Source: Apteryx mantelli (lineage: Eukaryota > Chordata > Aves > Apterygiformes > Apterygidae). From it: a stretch of 64,000 nt of DNA. The translations under genes were made by a program, and so were the position numbers. The notes beneath the pieces are model-generated. The model was not told the DNA's origin, searched no databases, and was given only the letters and a program-made list of their open reading frames with translations. Positions 38,001-49,880 of this stretch are shown piece after piece. Location: contig NC_089985.1 in assembly GCF_036417845.1 (NCBI RefSeq), positions 26,370,583-26,434,582 on the forward strand. The letters are read 5' to 3'. Numbering within the stretch: position 1 is the stretch's first letter; each line of letters starts with the position of its first letter.

Positions 38001-41000
38001 TGAGCCTGGGGGAGGGGAATATTTTCCAACAAATGAAGCCAAGAGCTTGAAGTCCAATGTGGAGAACTGGCAATGGACAGCAAGGACGGGGCTAGTTAGA
38101 AACCTGCCTGTGAAAAGCCTGTCAGCCAGTGCCAGGCCTGGAGGGGACCCATGAGATGCGTCCAGCAGAGGCTGGTCCTCTGCACTGGGGTGGCTTTTGG
38201 CTGGGAGGAGTGGGCCTAAAAGATTTCTGGTGCAGCTTCTGCAGTGAGTGGGGCAAGGAAGTTGTGTTTCCTTGCAAGGCTGCACTGAGCAGCTTGTCTG
38301 AGCAAGGCTACACTGAGCACCCAGAGAAATTTTACAGAGCAAGCTATAACTCTATCACTCTTTGAACTGTTTTTGCCGGTCGCAAATAAAACATGGCACC
38401 ATAAGAAATGGATTCATAGTAAAGACAAGACTGCAGTTACACACCTCTGGGTAGAGGCCAGTGCAGCCCCTTTCTTCAGTTCATCCTCTTCTTCCACTGC
38501 TTCCTCTGCTCATGGTAAAGAGACCAGAAATGAACAGGAGAAAAATGCAGTAAGGCAATCTGGAAGGAAACGTGGCAGCAGGAGCAGCAGCAAGGGCAAT
38601 GGTAGCAGCAGGAGCACCTCTGGCCCTGCTAGCAGTAAAATCTGCAGCAGTAGCAGCAGCAGCAGCAGAGAGGATCACTCTGGAGACAAGCACTGCAGCG
38701 AGGACAGTGCATATTCCAACCGACAGGTAATTCACCCAGGCTAGACTTTTGTTAGTGTATTTCTTGGAGTGAATGTTTTTGTATCAGAAATCAGGAAAGT
38801 GTGCTTTAATAATTAAAAGCACAGTAGTTCCAGAAAACCCAGTGGTGATGATATGGTTAGTACGTCCCTGCTGGTTATGTGAAGACTCGCAAAGAAGTGT
38901 ACGTGCACATAGGGCATGGACCAGAGAAAGAGAAAACAGACTGTTGAGGGTGGCTGTTTGCTGCAGCATGGATGAGGTAACGTAGCAGAGCTGTTTCCCA
39001 CTTTTAACCACCGGTTCTCTGAAGCATTTCAGTTCGGAAGTGCCACATTTCAGAAAGTTTCATTATAAAATGTTTTAAGATATGATCTTGTTTTGCTCTT
39101 TTCCATACTTGATACTGAACTTTTTAATGAAGCTGTCAAAAGTTAGTTGCTTGTCTTCTCTTGAAATTCTTCTTATGTACTGTTTATTTTCACAGGCAAA
39201 TCTAGCTGTTTACCAGTTTTGGTTCAAGCCAACTGATGAACAGGTACATTTTCTGCTTATATTGTGAGCAAGACCTACAACTGCTTTCATTAGCTTTACT
39301 GCAATTAGACTTTAGATCACTGAGAATAAAATGTGAAAAATTACTTCTGCAGCAATTTACAGTGGTAAACAGCTTGCTTCAGGGTGATTTTTCTGTTGTT
39401 GCAGGATCCAGAAAGGAAAGTCCTGAACAGCAGCACCAGCTCCTCTTCTTCTTCAGCTAGCGATGAAGGCATCTCTAGAGCCATATCTCAGGTGAGCGCC
39501 TTAATGTACAAGAAGTAAAAACATTTACTTTGGATTTCCGGTTAATGTAACCTTACAATAACAGAATAGAAATATGGTGATTTAGCATATTATCTATAAT
39601 ATATATAAAGAAAACTAAAAGCCTCTATGTAGAATTATTTCCTGCTTTTATAAAGATGAGAACCTTGGATAACCACTGAATATTTTTTAGAATATGCTTA
39701 ATACAGACTATATGTTTTAATGAAATTGGAATATACTGCTGTATATGCTGGAATAGGTATTGCTCAGTAAACAATTCATTATAAAAATGAGAACACACTT
39801 ACAAAATACTAAGTTTTACTTTAATCAGGTACCCCGTCTGCACCACACCAGTAGCTCCCCGTTTTAAGTTTAAGCAGCTTGCAGAAAAAAATCTACCTGT
39901 TCTACCTTCTCCCCACCCGTTTCCATGCATCTTGAATTCATCTCCCTCATCCACCTTTTACCACACTTACTGTTTCCCTGAGCTCCTCACAGTCCTGAGC
40001 CCCGACGTTCTTGCCACGTACACCTTCTTCCCTGCCAGAGCCTCTCTCTTTTCCCATTTCCGTCTAAGCCCTCACCAGCTCCATGTTGCCTAAATTACTT
40101 CCTTCAGTTTCCTGTCACTTGGACCTGGAAGTGCAGGTCCTAGCACCAGCTAGGATCTGTGTGGGAAACACTGCCGCACGTGGCGGCGAATCTCCAGCAC
40201 TCACCAGGCCAGGAACGTACCCAACCCACTGCCCAGGTTGGGCACAGGCACAGCTGGCAGCAACTGCTGTCACCTGGCACAAGTCTCCAACTTTGAACCG
40301 CTTCACATACCACAAATGTGCAAGTACCACAGTTTGGACTGTGCTGAACAGATCCCTCTATCAACACAAATTATCATGGTTTTAAACAGACAGCTAAGTG
40401 AATTTTATTCAAGAAGGCTCTTAGCTAAACTACAAGTCAGTATGAAAGTAATTTTAGAAGGAGTTTTGGCTGAAAAGAGAATGCAGGGGCAATCCTGAGT
40501 TAGGTAATCTTGGTTCTTTATTAGTATCACAGTAGGTTCCTATTCCATACATCCTTTTGTTACACTGAAATTGCTCTACCCTAAGATTCAGGACATTACT
40601 GTCCTCACATAGGTCTTGACAGCTCTCCCTTGAAAGACTGAGACAAAAGTACATTGGAATTGAATAGATCAAACAGTGATCTATGATGATGTCATAAAAG
40701 ACTTTTAAATGAAACTTTTCCTTTATAAATAGTTTTTATTTAAGATTTCAATATAGCCATTTCAATGCTTTGTTTACCTATATGGTCTCTGTCTCCTCTC
40801 TTCTGACTTAAGCCTAAACTCTTGGGAGACACTAAACCACCAATACTGGCTGTAGTTCTTCGTGCCATCCAAAAAAATGAGCCCCAGGCAGGATTCCAGC
40901 TTGTGCTATACACTGATATACAGCCCATGAGGTCTAGGATACAGATGTTTGTTTCAAGCATCGCAGGATCAAGCAGATGGAAACTCTGTGCTGATGCTTC

Positions 41001-44000
41001 AGCAATAAATCCCCATAAAGCACTGGTAAGAGTCAAATTTGATCAGCTCAAATGTAAATGAAAAATAATGGTCTTACTATGTTTTATACAAAAAATATAT
41101 ATTTACCTCTACTAGGGGTCTCTAAAATGGGGTCAAGATTGCCAGGAATATAAGATTGCTACTAAGATTGCAACAGGGCAATTTGCTTCTCATCCAGCTG
41201 TGCAGATGAAGCTAGAGTGGCCAAAAGTACCTTCAGGAATCCGAAGAGCTGCGAGATGGTGAGATTTTACTTTAGTTTCTGAAAAATCCATGTATGACAA
41301 TGCTCTACATAATTACAGATTCAATTCTGCAATTTCTGAGCAGAAAAAATTCCTTAATCAGTATGATTTTATACGATCAGATAACACATCTGTCTTTCTG
41401 TGTATTCATTCTCTCAAAACTTAGTGCATTTTTGTTTGCAGTAAAACCACTTGGAACAAAAGGGGATGATGGGCTTCACATAATCTATTGTAGGCTTTTA
41501 ATTTAAAGTGCCTGAATGAAAAACCTGGTATCCTGATGTTTCCTAATCAGTGGAGCTTCAGAGGGCCACTCAGAGCAGAAGCCTAACCCTGGTTCTTTGA
41601 GGGAGCCAGTCTCAACTGTAGAGGGAGCCTTAAGAGAGTAATTTCTTGACCTAGGCACCTTACACCCAGTTTCTAAAGAACGGGATGTAAATACTTCCCA
41701 TAAGGCTAATTGCACAGTAAATAGCAAATGATATGTGACCCTGAGTGTAAAAAAACTATTCATTCATTGTATTCATACATGCATTTCCTCCCCATAATAT
41801 CACTTTTAGAGATCCATATCCAAGCCCCATCTTTTTTTTAATAGTGCCGCCAAATATAGACACTTATGAGAACTTCAGTTACATAAACATGCATGCAAAA
41901 TAAACTTACATGTTAAAAAGACAAGGGTGATTTGGTTAACAAATTTCTACTGAAGAGAATAATTTTTATATTAGAGGTTACCTTGAGCTGTTATCTGTCC
42001 TTACTATAGTAGATGAAACCATCCAATTGAATATCCTGGAGCAAAGCAACAGAACTCATCCTTGTTCTGCTCTGAGACTAAGCCTTTTTAAAGGTATATT
42101 TTCTGTATTTTTCTGTTTGAGTCCCAAGCTTGTAAGGGAACCTGATGATACAAATCCCTCTGTCTACTCATTGACAATCTAAGTAAGCAAAGGATCCTCA
42201 CTAAAAGATACTATATCTAATCTATTTTTTAGTTATTTGAATGTATTTGGTACCTACTTTTCAACACTGAATGTCTTTAAAACAGGTTGGCTATTCTTTC
42301 CTCCTCATAGCATGCTGCCATCCAGTCTCTTCAAGACTGTTTTACCCATTAACACTGTTCCAACCTGCCTGTCCCTCTTCCCATACACACCACCACGTGA
42401 TACCAAACCCTGCTCTATGACGTCTAACATAGAATGCACATTGCTTTATGAGTGTTTCTAGTCTGAATAAATAGTAAACAAAGTTTTCAAAGATGGATCA
42501 GTTAAATCACTCACATCCTTTTCTAGGTTCTACACATTTGTTCCAGGAGCTGCATATATGCTTGGGTACTCCCAAAGGCAACAACGCAGTCCCTCTCGAC
42601 AGGCAACGATGGTTATGGCTCTGACGTCTCCAAGAACCTGTGATGTGGTTCTTAAGCTGCCTGATGTAACTATTTCCACAATCTTTTATCCCTGAGCATT
42701 TAGTACTTATGAAATCAAAGGTTAATAGCTTTGGTTTAACACACTTATTTTTTTTAATTTGTTATACTATAAAGAGGCTCCCCCATTACAATGGTATTAC
42801 ATTCACAGAGTTGGTTCCATTATGAAAGTATCTTGTAACACATTTCTCTTTCTCATGTAGCATGCAAACACATCAAATAAGAAAGCTGTTATAACACAAC
42901 AATCGTAATTGATAATGGATTAAAAAGAATTGATTAAAATACCACTCCTCCCCTAATTTTCAGGAAAATGCTAGGTTTTGCTGTGTCTTGGAAAACAATA
43001 AAACAAAGTTCTAGAGAGTCACGATGGCCAAAAAGTAGCTCCCAAACTATAGGTGAGGAGAGGTTGTGCATCTCAGGTAAGCAAACTGCTTAGACTGTGG
43101 ATAAGTTTGATGCACAGCTCCTCACAAGGCTGTGCTGGCGAATATCAAATTTCATTTAAAACTCTGTTATTCTATAGATTTCAAACTGTAGAGCCATTTT
43201 GTACTGTAGACAGAGGACCTGATTTATATTTAGCTCTGCTCTAGATCTTGATTCTAATTTAGATTTCTGTCAGTACATAACACAGTTCTCTCTGAATGTT
43301 ATAGGAAAATGTTTCATCACTATACTATATTTTACATCTACATTAATGTTTGTTTTCTGACTGATTTGCAGCTCACAATTTATGACAGAGCCATAAGGCT
43401 TCCCCTGCCATTCCCTTCAGGTCCAAGTACACCAACTTCAACACTACCATCCTCTGACGGGAACCTCTTTTCCAAAGCAGCATTTTCAATCATTGAAAAT
43501 CTTAAAGGTCAGCAATTAACTATACACACAAGCATTTACTTTGTCGACATTGTAAATATGATTCTGACCTTTTGACGAAACTTGAAATTATTTTACGCTC
43601 ACTTAAAAAATCAGTTGGACTTCAGATAGAAATAAACACGTTTGTAATGAAGATCTGCAAGGTTACAAAGATGTAAAGAAAAGGGAGATTATATTAAAGA
43701 TGAAATATTCAAATTGGGATTTCATTGACATTTATTGATGACTTCAGTGATCAAGAAATACATTCTCCCCAAATGTGTCTGTTTGAGCTTCATTGTGAAA
43801 ATTTTTCCTGGGGAAAATATGCCATAAAATTTATGACAGGGACATTCAAGTGATTTCAATTTTGGGGTACTCCACCTGATTAGTCCTGTTACATAGAAGC
43901 CAAAACAACTTCAAAAAATTACCCATTAATTTCACCTGCTGTATTTTATTTTGACTGGATTATCATTTCATTAATGCTCTATTAAGAGCTAATCATGTGT

Positions 44001-47000
44001 TACTCAGGTTAAAATTTAAATGAAAAGGCTTTGCATAACTCTGGGATAAGAGATCACAATTTGCTTGAAATCAGTGGGCTCATATCATATCCATCTTTGG
44101 TAGATACCAAAACTAGCCTGTGTTAATTCAAATTGCTGTCAAATAATCAGAACTGGTAAGATTTTCAGCAAAAGAGTACTAAAATGAAAATGGGAGAATT
44201 TTACTACAGTGCAGGTTTTTTTCCTCCCTATCTTCTATTTCTAATCCTGGTATCACTCAGTATAGTTAAAACCATTTATCTGACAAATACGCTGCCAAAT
44301 AGCAGCCCTTTTTAGTGAATTTCCTCTGGTGTTAATAATATATTAATTAAGAAATTCTGTTTACTACAACAATTACTAAAGTCAAAAGGCCACACACAGA
44401 GAGTTGCACTAGCACAACTGTGAGGAAAATTTATCTCACACAATGATTGAACTGTGAATGGGGTGCTTTGTTGTTTGTGGACTGGCAAAGTTTTGCTTTT
44501 GTATTGCTGCAAATCCAGAATAATTTCATCTGAAGGAATTATTTTACTTTTTACATGGGAATAAGTAAGGCCAGAACATTGTCAAAAATCTAAAGTAGAA
44601 TAATTGCTTTATATAAAGTACAAAAGGCTTACTTTTAATCGATTTTTTTCAGCTCGTTGTTCAGTTTCCCAAAATATGATCACAACCTTCAATGGAGTTG
44701 AATTTAACTATTCAATGCCTGCAAATTGCTACCATGTCTTGGCTCAGGATTGTAGTCCAGAACTGAAATTCCTGGTGACGATGAAGACACCTGAAGAGTC
44801 TGCTGACCTTATAGCAATAAATGTCAGACTTGCCAGTCAGTAAGTAATTGCAAACTTTATGACAAATAGATGTCAAGCTGATGATGCTATAAATGTGAAG
44901 ACCAGCAGACTGGAACCAGCATAAGACTCATGCAAAAATTATTGACATCAATGGAAAGAGCTCTGGTAATGTCACTGGGGTTTAGGACTTTGCTTTTTCT
45001 TTGAAAAGTCCTTTGTTTTTGAAATACATCTGAGGTTCACAGGAACCTGAAGTCTTTACCACCTGAAATTCTTGATTAATTTCTTAGCATTTAACCATCT
45101 CATTTTAGTTCTTAGTAATTAAGCAGACACATAAACTATAAAGCCAAAAGGGACTGTTGTAATAATTCGGTCTGACCTCTTATATTAAACTAATAATTAG
45201 ACTAATTAGCACCTACACAGTCATCTCAGCAGAGTAGGTGAGAAGTGGACATAGCTAAAAAGGGAATTACTTCTGCAATATTAGAGACACTCTCTTAGGT
45301 TATCCCTTAGTTGGTGCATAATGTTCTAAATCTATTGGAAATTAATTTAAGACACACATTGTTTCATCTTGGAACAATCACCTCCGCAATCATAGGTTCT
45401 GCTATAAACCTATAGTCTGCTACTCTTAAGTTTTACGAGATTATGCATACCAGAATCATTGTAGGGAGTATTCTTCAAAGGCAGTAAGTAGGCTTTGATC
45501 TGCACGTTTTCATTATAAGTAATTATTTATTTTTTTGAAATATTGTGTGCCTAACTGTGCCATAATCTTAGAGAACAGAGAGCAACTAGTATTCCCTGGA
45601 CCTGTTCTGTGGCTAAACAGAAGAATGCTCTTTTTATAAACAGTAACTTTTGTGACAAAGAGATTCCTTGTCACTGTGTCATTTGTGATCACTTCATACA
45701 ACTGTACTGTTTTTTATGTGCTTCTGCTTCATGTTTCTTTATAAGAGCAAATACTGCTCTCAAGAAGATGCACAGAATATTCAGGCTGTAAGAGATCATA
45801 ACTGCAGTAGGGAATCCAGTCTTCCTTTGAAATGTAAAGCACCTTCAGCTTATACGAATGTAAGAGCAGTTATATTGTTTTGTACCAAGGATCTGTCTAG
45901 CCTGGTACCTCCCCTCCAGAACTGCGGCCACAAGCAGACACTCAGAGATGAGTAGAACTAGGGAAGTGTGTTTCGTGAGCACTCTTCTTGGCACGCTTTC
46001 CTGGGCTCCCTCTATTTTCATCCCAAAGGGTAGCAGGTATTCATGCCAGAATGATATGAACATGTTGGAGTATTGGTTCTACCACGATTAGAAATTGTGA
46101 GTTGAGTAGCATGAAGGAGAAGCATTTGTTTATACTCATTTCCTTTAATTAAAGTGAGATTGACATGTATGTTTCCAATGGACTCATCCAGTTGAAGATA
46201 AATGGTGTTCAAGCTCCAACGGATGTTCCATACACGTCTAATTCTGGTAGGAAAACAGTTTTATTTTTCATTTAATCTTTCCTGCTTTCTCCAAGAAGGA
46301 AAGAATGTGATCCTGCAACACTCTCTCAAGATAAAGTTCACCCTAATATGAGAAGATTAGGGGATCTGATCATAACTTCATGATTGCTTTTATGGAGGGT
46401 GACAGGAAAGATGAGCAAAGAAAGAGAATGTCAATTTTTTGCACTACGTGCAAACTAAATAAAGCAGTGCTTTGGTATCTTGGGTTGTCCACTAAGACTC
46501 TCACAGAACAGGCAACTGAGAGCTACTCCAGCCACAGCTGACCTAGTCACTGAGCTTTTGGTTATTCCAGGGTAGGATGGGGAATACACCTTTTCACTTC
46601 CCCCATCTCTTTCAAGACATATCAGAGCCTGCATTAATTCCCCATAAAGTTACCAGGAGGTTCAGAGCAGACTCCAAACAATAACTTCGTTTTCAAAGAA
46701 ATTTCATTATGCTTTTTTGTTGCAGATGCAAGCATGCTGATCAGCAGTGAAAAGAAAGGCCTGTCATTAAAAGCCCCCGACTATGGCATAGATAAACTAT
46801 ATTATGATGGACATACACTTGAGGTATTTTTTTATTTATTTTCAATGCTTTTATTTTCATAAGACTGACATTTAAATGCATCTTTCCTTTATTTTCACAA
46901 AGATTCAGGTTGCTTTCTGGATGGCTGGAAAAACATGTGGTATTTGTGGAAAATATGATGGTGAGAAGGAAAGGGAATATCAAATGCCTAGTGGATATTT

Positions 47001-49039
47001 AGCTAAAGATGCAGTGAGTTTTGCTCAGTCTTGGATTGTCTCAGAAGACCCTTGTGCTGGAGGTATTAAGATTCTAACATATATTAATATCACTGCCTTT
47101 GACTAATTAATTAATCACATGAAGAGCCATAAGATTTATGTAGTCAGTTTATATTAATTGTAGCATGATTACCTATTTTTCACTATCTTTGTGATTAGGG
47201 TCCACAGGCTAAAAAGTCTAGTTCACCGCAAGGTCTGGTTTTGTTGCATTCTTACATCAATTGACTTTGCATTATGTAACTACCTGAGGTATGTGTGTTC
47301 CAGATAAAATTATAAACATAAAATTCCCTAAGCCATACCAGGCAGGTAAAAGCTGATACATTAGTATGAAAAGTAGGTAGTTCAACTGATAACAAAAAAC
47401 ATCTTATCTAATTCTTTAGAGTTTCATTCCTTATTTCCATTCTGTTATTTTCAGGCTTACACTTTCCCAGCAGAAAAAAAATATATTCTAGACCTAGCTA
47501 TCAAAATATAAGGAAATCTGAGGTGGGAAATAGCTATTTTAATTATCTCAGGCTGAAGATGAACTTAATCCAAAATCTTCAGCCCTGGAATGACTGTTTG
47601 TACCACTTAGCTTCTGTATAAAAATGACATGAACATAACTGACAGCAGTAGGGCATATTGCACTTTGTGAGGAACCCAACCCCGTGGGCACACAGTGGCT
47701 TTTTTTGAATATACTCTTAGATCAAGCTCCTTTGAGGAGATAGGTCTAAGAAAACCTGGATCATGGAGGCTTGAAGATGAAGCTGCTCAGCCCTGGCAAG
47801 ACAGGTATGATGCTAGACCCATTGCAGAAGCTGAAATATGGATGACTAAGAGCCACTACTGACCAAAAATGAAATTCCATCAGAGTTTAGGTGAAGTTGC
47901 ATATCAGTTGATCATGGGTTTTCACAAGTATCTTTTCAGATTTGGACACCTATGTCTTACCTAACTCCTACTTTACATGCCTCTGTCCTTGGGATTTTGC
48001 CCTGATTCTCTTACAACCTAAGTCATTGATAGAAACTCTCACTTCAACGAGATCAGATTTCACATATCTTCTATCACTTGATATATACATTGTTCTTAGT
48101 TGTTCCTAATTCACAGACTGGATACAGAAAACTTATTTAAATTCTATAGATGCTTTAAAAGAATTCATGTTTTATAGCTTGCAAGCTGCAGCGCAAACTT
48201 GTGAAAATTGAGAAGCCCGTTGCATTTGAAAAAAAGGCATCAAAATGCTACTCTGTTGAGGCAGTTTTACACTGCGTAGAAGGCTGTTCAGCAACCAAAA
48301 TTGTTCCTGTGTCTGTTGGTTTCCACTGTGTACCAGCTGGTAAGTCTGTAAAATGTGCATTTGTGCACAGCACGACTGGAATATCTGAGTATGATTCTTA
48401 CTCCCATACAGCTCCCTATTCCTCATCCTCTCCGTGGTGAGACAGAGAGCTACAGTCCAACTGAGGGCTCATGTGACCTTCCTATTTAAAGAATTTTTAG
48501 TAGGGGAAAAATGCTCTAACTCAGGGCAGTATGCCACATCTCCCCCTTCCCTGTTCAAAAGAATGTTTGGGGAATATTTTAAAATCTTTGCACACCAGAA
48601 AATGTCTCATTACCAACCATCATAACCAATATTAGCACAGTCTTACCTGAATTTAACTTCATAAAAATGAGAAAATTTCAGCAGTTGTACACACTAAAAC
48701 TATAAGCACGATCCTTGTACTCTTGCTCTCAGAGTATCTATTGTTTTCAGTGGGAAAACAATACATACTGGTTTCATGACCCATTTTTATACGGCTTTGG
48801 GTAACACCATGGCACACACGCTGATGTGAAAAACTGTAAGACCATGAGGGTGCTCATATTAACACGAGTCCCTCAGTGTATAAAGAAACCCTCCCATGAC
48901 TTCTTTTTTCTTCTTATTTACAGACTCCACTCTCAACGTGGAAGAACAGACCAGGTTACAGCAGAAATCTGAGGATTTAGTGAGCACAGCTTACGCTCAC
49001 ACAGCATGTTCTTGTGAACACCAGTCGTGCCCAGCATGA
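25337..49039 (+). CDS. VTG3: vitellogenin-3 type, complete, 35 exons
   Basis: Second yolk-precursor vitellogenin, head-to-tail with VTG2. The 35 exons sum to 5,205 nt, exactly 1,734 residues plus stop, with no internal stop. Order by residue: signal peptide (about 1-14), lipovitellin N domain (to about 600), middle lipid-binding domain (to about 1030), pre-phosvitin block (1034-1092), short phosvitin (1093-1208), lipovitellin 2 (1209-1463), vWD with CGICGKYD (about 1464-1640) and a Cys-rich tail. From exon 11 onward it aligns with VTG2, with the same phases and nearly all the same exon lengths. The VTG3 name rests on the position next to CTBS and the reduced phosvitin. It is probably liver- and oestrogen-driven, given the ERE, HNF1-like site and TATA box. 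Oddity: the phosvitin exon lacks a canonical AG acceptor. Introns of 1-1.5 kb hold no recognised genes. Confidence 0.92.
27517..30507 (+). other. VTG3: VTG3 exons 4-10: lipovitellin N-sheet and helical start
   Basis: Exons: 27517-27768, 27937-28098, 28258-28406, 29217-29367, 29476-29633, 29716-29881, 30382-30507. They encode the beta-barrel with EEYNGSWPRDPF, NIYAPEDCP, QNVYELQEAGIEGVC, AYIRPCP and the FNEPDGVAVMEARQ motif, then the first superhelix (HWFLSAICAAGATDT). This part binds the oocyte receptor in the family. VTG2 is not available here for comparison because its homologous exons are outside the window. The intron at 28407-29216 contains a GC-richer patch without recognised content. 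Confidence 0.9.
31504..34844 (+). other. VTG3: VTG3 exons 11-17: helical and cavity domain
   Basis: Exons: 31504-31722, 32135-32352, 32468-32565, 32986-33110, 33757-33858, 34424-34543, 34655-34844. Lengths equal those of the VTG2 exons. The first reads PLHDLATEAASKGHAED. Protein similarity to VTG2 is moderate, e.g. MKALAVGRIPQLYNL against [15 protein letters not shown]. Exon 17 follows a long pyrimidine tract (34590-34653). Confidence 0.92.
35196..37989 (+). other. VTG3: VTG3 exons 18-22: end of lipovitellin 1
   Basis: Exons: 35196-35289, 36004-36189, 36565-36709, 37502-37730, 37814-37989. Exon 21 is 6 nt longer than its VTG2 partner and its linker is strongly diverged (HHHSVGGRSYARTFC). Exon 22 is almost the same as in VTG2, with only two amino-acid changes in 59 (A to V and E to G). 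Confidence 0.9.
37814..38297 (+). repeat. gene-conversion tract, VTG3 copy
   Basis: Counterpart of 8726-9220. The exon part differs at 3 of 176 nt. The intron part 38126-38297 differs at 1 of 172 nt, a transition in the 'ggtg(a/g)ctttt' segment. The DNA between and beyond contains indels. See the VTG2 copy for the contrast with neighbouring exons. Confidence 0.85.
38379..38726 (+). other. VTG3: VTG3 reduced phosvitin exon with non-canonical acceptor
   Basis: The homologous exon is 116 codons: VANKTWHHKK, then a TCN-coded Ser run (SSSSSSTASSAHG), an acidic/basic segment, and AGY-coded Ser clusters interspersed with Gly, Arg and Lys. Serine runs are short (at most 7) and two Cys occur, so phosphorylation capacity should be low. 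The two bases before GTC (38377-38378) read CG where VTG2 has AG. In-frame alternative acceptors are AG at 38404-38405 (loses 9 residues) and AG at 38338-38339 (adds 13). Donor at 38727. Confidence 0.75.
39196..43507 (+). other. VTG3: VTG3 exons 24-29: lipovitellin 2
   Basis: Exons: 39196-39243, 39405-39491, 40813-41025, 41116-41258, 42527-42665, 43372-43507. Exon 24 reads ANLAVYQFWFKPTDEQ in place of the VTG2 [17 protein letters not shown] and is one codon shorter. Exon 25 keeps a Ser-rich linker (SSTSSSSSASDEG). Exons 26-29 have the same lengths as in VTG2 and contain PKLLGDTKPPILAVVLRAI and YTFVPGAAYMLGY. Confidence 0.9.
45120..45480. repeat. possible ancient interspersed repeat
   Basis: A stretch in a VTG3 intron reads like an old sauropsid interspersed repeat ('aaagggactgttgtaataat', then 'tcggtctgacctct', with later 'tcttggaacaatcacct'). 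Similarity is from memory only and the family is uncertain. Confidence 0.3.
45870..46030. repeat. possible ancient interspersed repeat
   Basis: The phrases 'ccaaggatctgtctagcctg' and 'gcggccacaagcagacactc' resemble a common avian/reptilian repeat with 'gatccatctagcccagt...agtggccataagcagatgct'. The copy is diverged, and strand and family are undetermined. Confidence 0.35.
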
Positions 49040-49234
49040 TGCTCTGCCGCGCAGGATTCATGTGTTTGTCCCGTTTCCAGCACCAGCGTTTCCCTCTGGG
49101 CAGCTGTGGCCTTGGGGGTTAATTGTTGTGGACAGCGAGGGTAATGCCGAGTCAGCTCGTGAAATTATTTTTCTCTGTAGTTACTCTGAGATCTTGACAA
49201 TAATTCTGGACACCCTCGAGAGGCCTGATCGCCT

Positions 49235-49240
49235 AATAAA
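49235..49240 (+). terminator. VTG3 poly(A) signal
   Basis: AATAAA lies 195 nt after the VTG3 stop, at the same distance as in VTG2. The CTBS CpG island begins about 25 nt further on. Confidence 0.85.
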
Positions 49241-49264
49241 GCACTGCTCTTCACAAGCGGCTAC

Positions 49265-49880
49265 CAAGACCCGTTTTTTGTGGCAGCGCCGCGCCCGCGG
49301 CTCTGCCCCGACCCGGCACCGCGGCGCGACGAGGCCGCGCGGAGCCGCCGCCCGCCCCGGCCCGCGCGGAACCGCCGCCGCCGCCGCCGCCGCCCGGCCC
49401 GGCCTCGCCCCACCCGCTCGGCGGCGACGCAGCGGCGGCCGCCGCCTCCCCCCGCGGGCGCGGCGCGGCGCGGGGGCGGAGCTCGCCCCGAGGGGCGGGC
49501 GGTGCCGCGAGCGCCCGCGTCGGCCCGCGGCTTGTCGCGGGGGGCGGCCGCGGCGGGGCGGAAGCGGCGGGCGCTGCTGCGGAGGGGCGGCGGCGGCGGC
49601 GGCAGCTCGCCATGAGGCGGCCGTTGGGCGGCGGCGCGCGGCGCTGGCGGCTGCTGCTGCCGCTCGCGCTGCTGCCGCTGCTGGGCGGCGCCGGCGGCGG
49701 CGCCTGCCCCTGCCGGGACCCGCGGCTCTGCGACCCGCTCACGGGCGCCGGCGGCTTCGAGGTGCGCGTCCGCCGCGCCGCGACCCCCCGCGCCGCCCCA
49801 GGCCGCGTTTGGGAGCCGCGCTGCCCCCCGCCGCGGGCTGGGCCGGAGGAGCCGGGTTCGCCGTCGCGCCGCGGGGCCGC
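49265..49880 (+). promoter_or_regulatory. CpG island promoter of CTBS
   Basis: An abrupt switch to very high G+C and dense CpG that covers the CTBS 5' UTR and first exon, with no TATA box. GC boxes (GGGGCGG) occur at 49473-49479 and 49492-49498. This is a housekeeping-type promoter, as expected for a lysosomal enzyme. A second GC-rich patch is at about 50225-50340 in intron 1. Long open frames through the island on both strands are artefacts of composition. Confidence 0.9.

Larger units (their letters stand above)
44653..49039 (+). other. VTG3: VTG3 exons 30-35: vWD domain and tail
   Basis: Exons: 44653-44839, 46155-46246, 46726-46823, 46903-47062, 48178-48339, 48924-49039 (stop TGA 49037-49039). 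The vWD runs from ARCSVSQNMITTFNGVEF through ANCYHVLAQDC to CGICGKYD. The tail keeps the paired cysteines (CKLQR, CYSVEAVLHC, CSATK) and ends CSCEHQSCPA. Exon 31 is one codon shorter than in VTG2. Confidence 0.92.

Noticed and set aside
25337-49039. VTG3 as a pseudogene because of the CG acceptor
   Set aside because: All 35 exons keep one frame with 1,735 codons, every other splice site is canonical, and the promoter looks intact.
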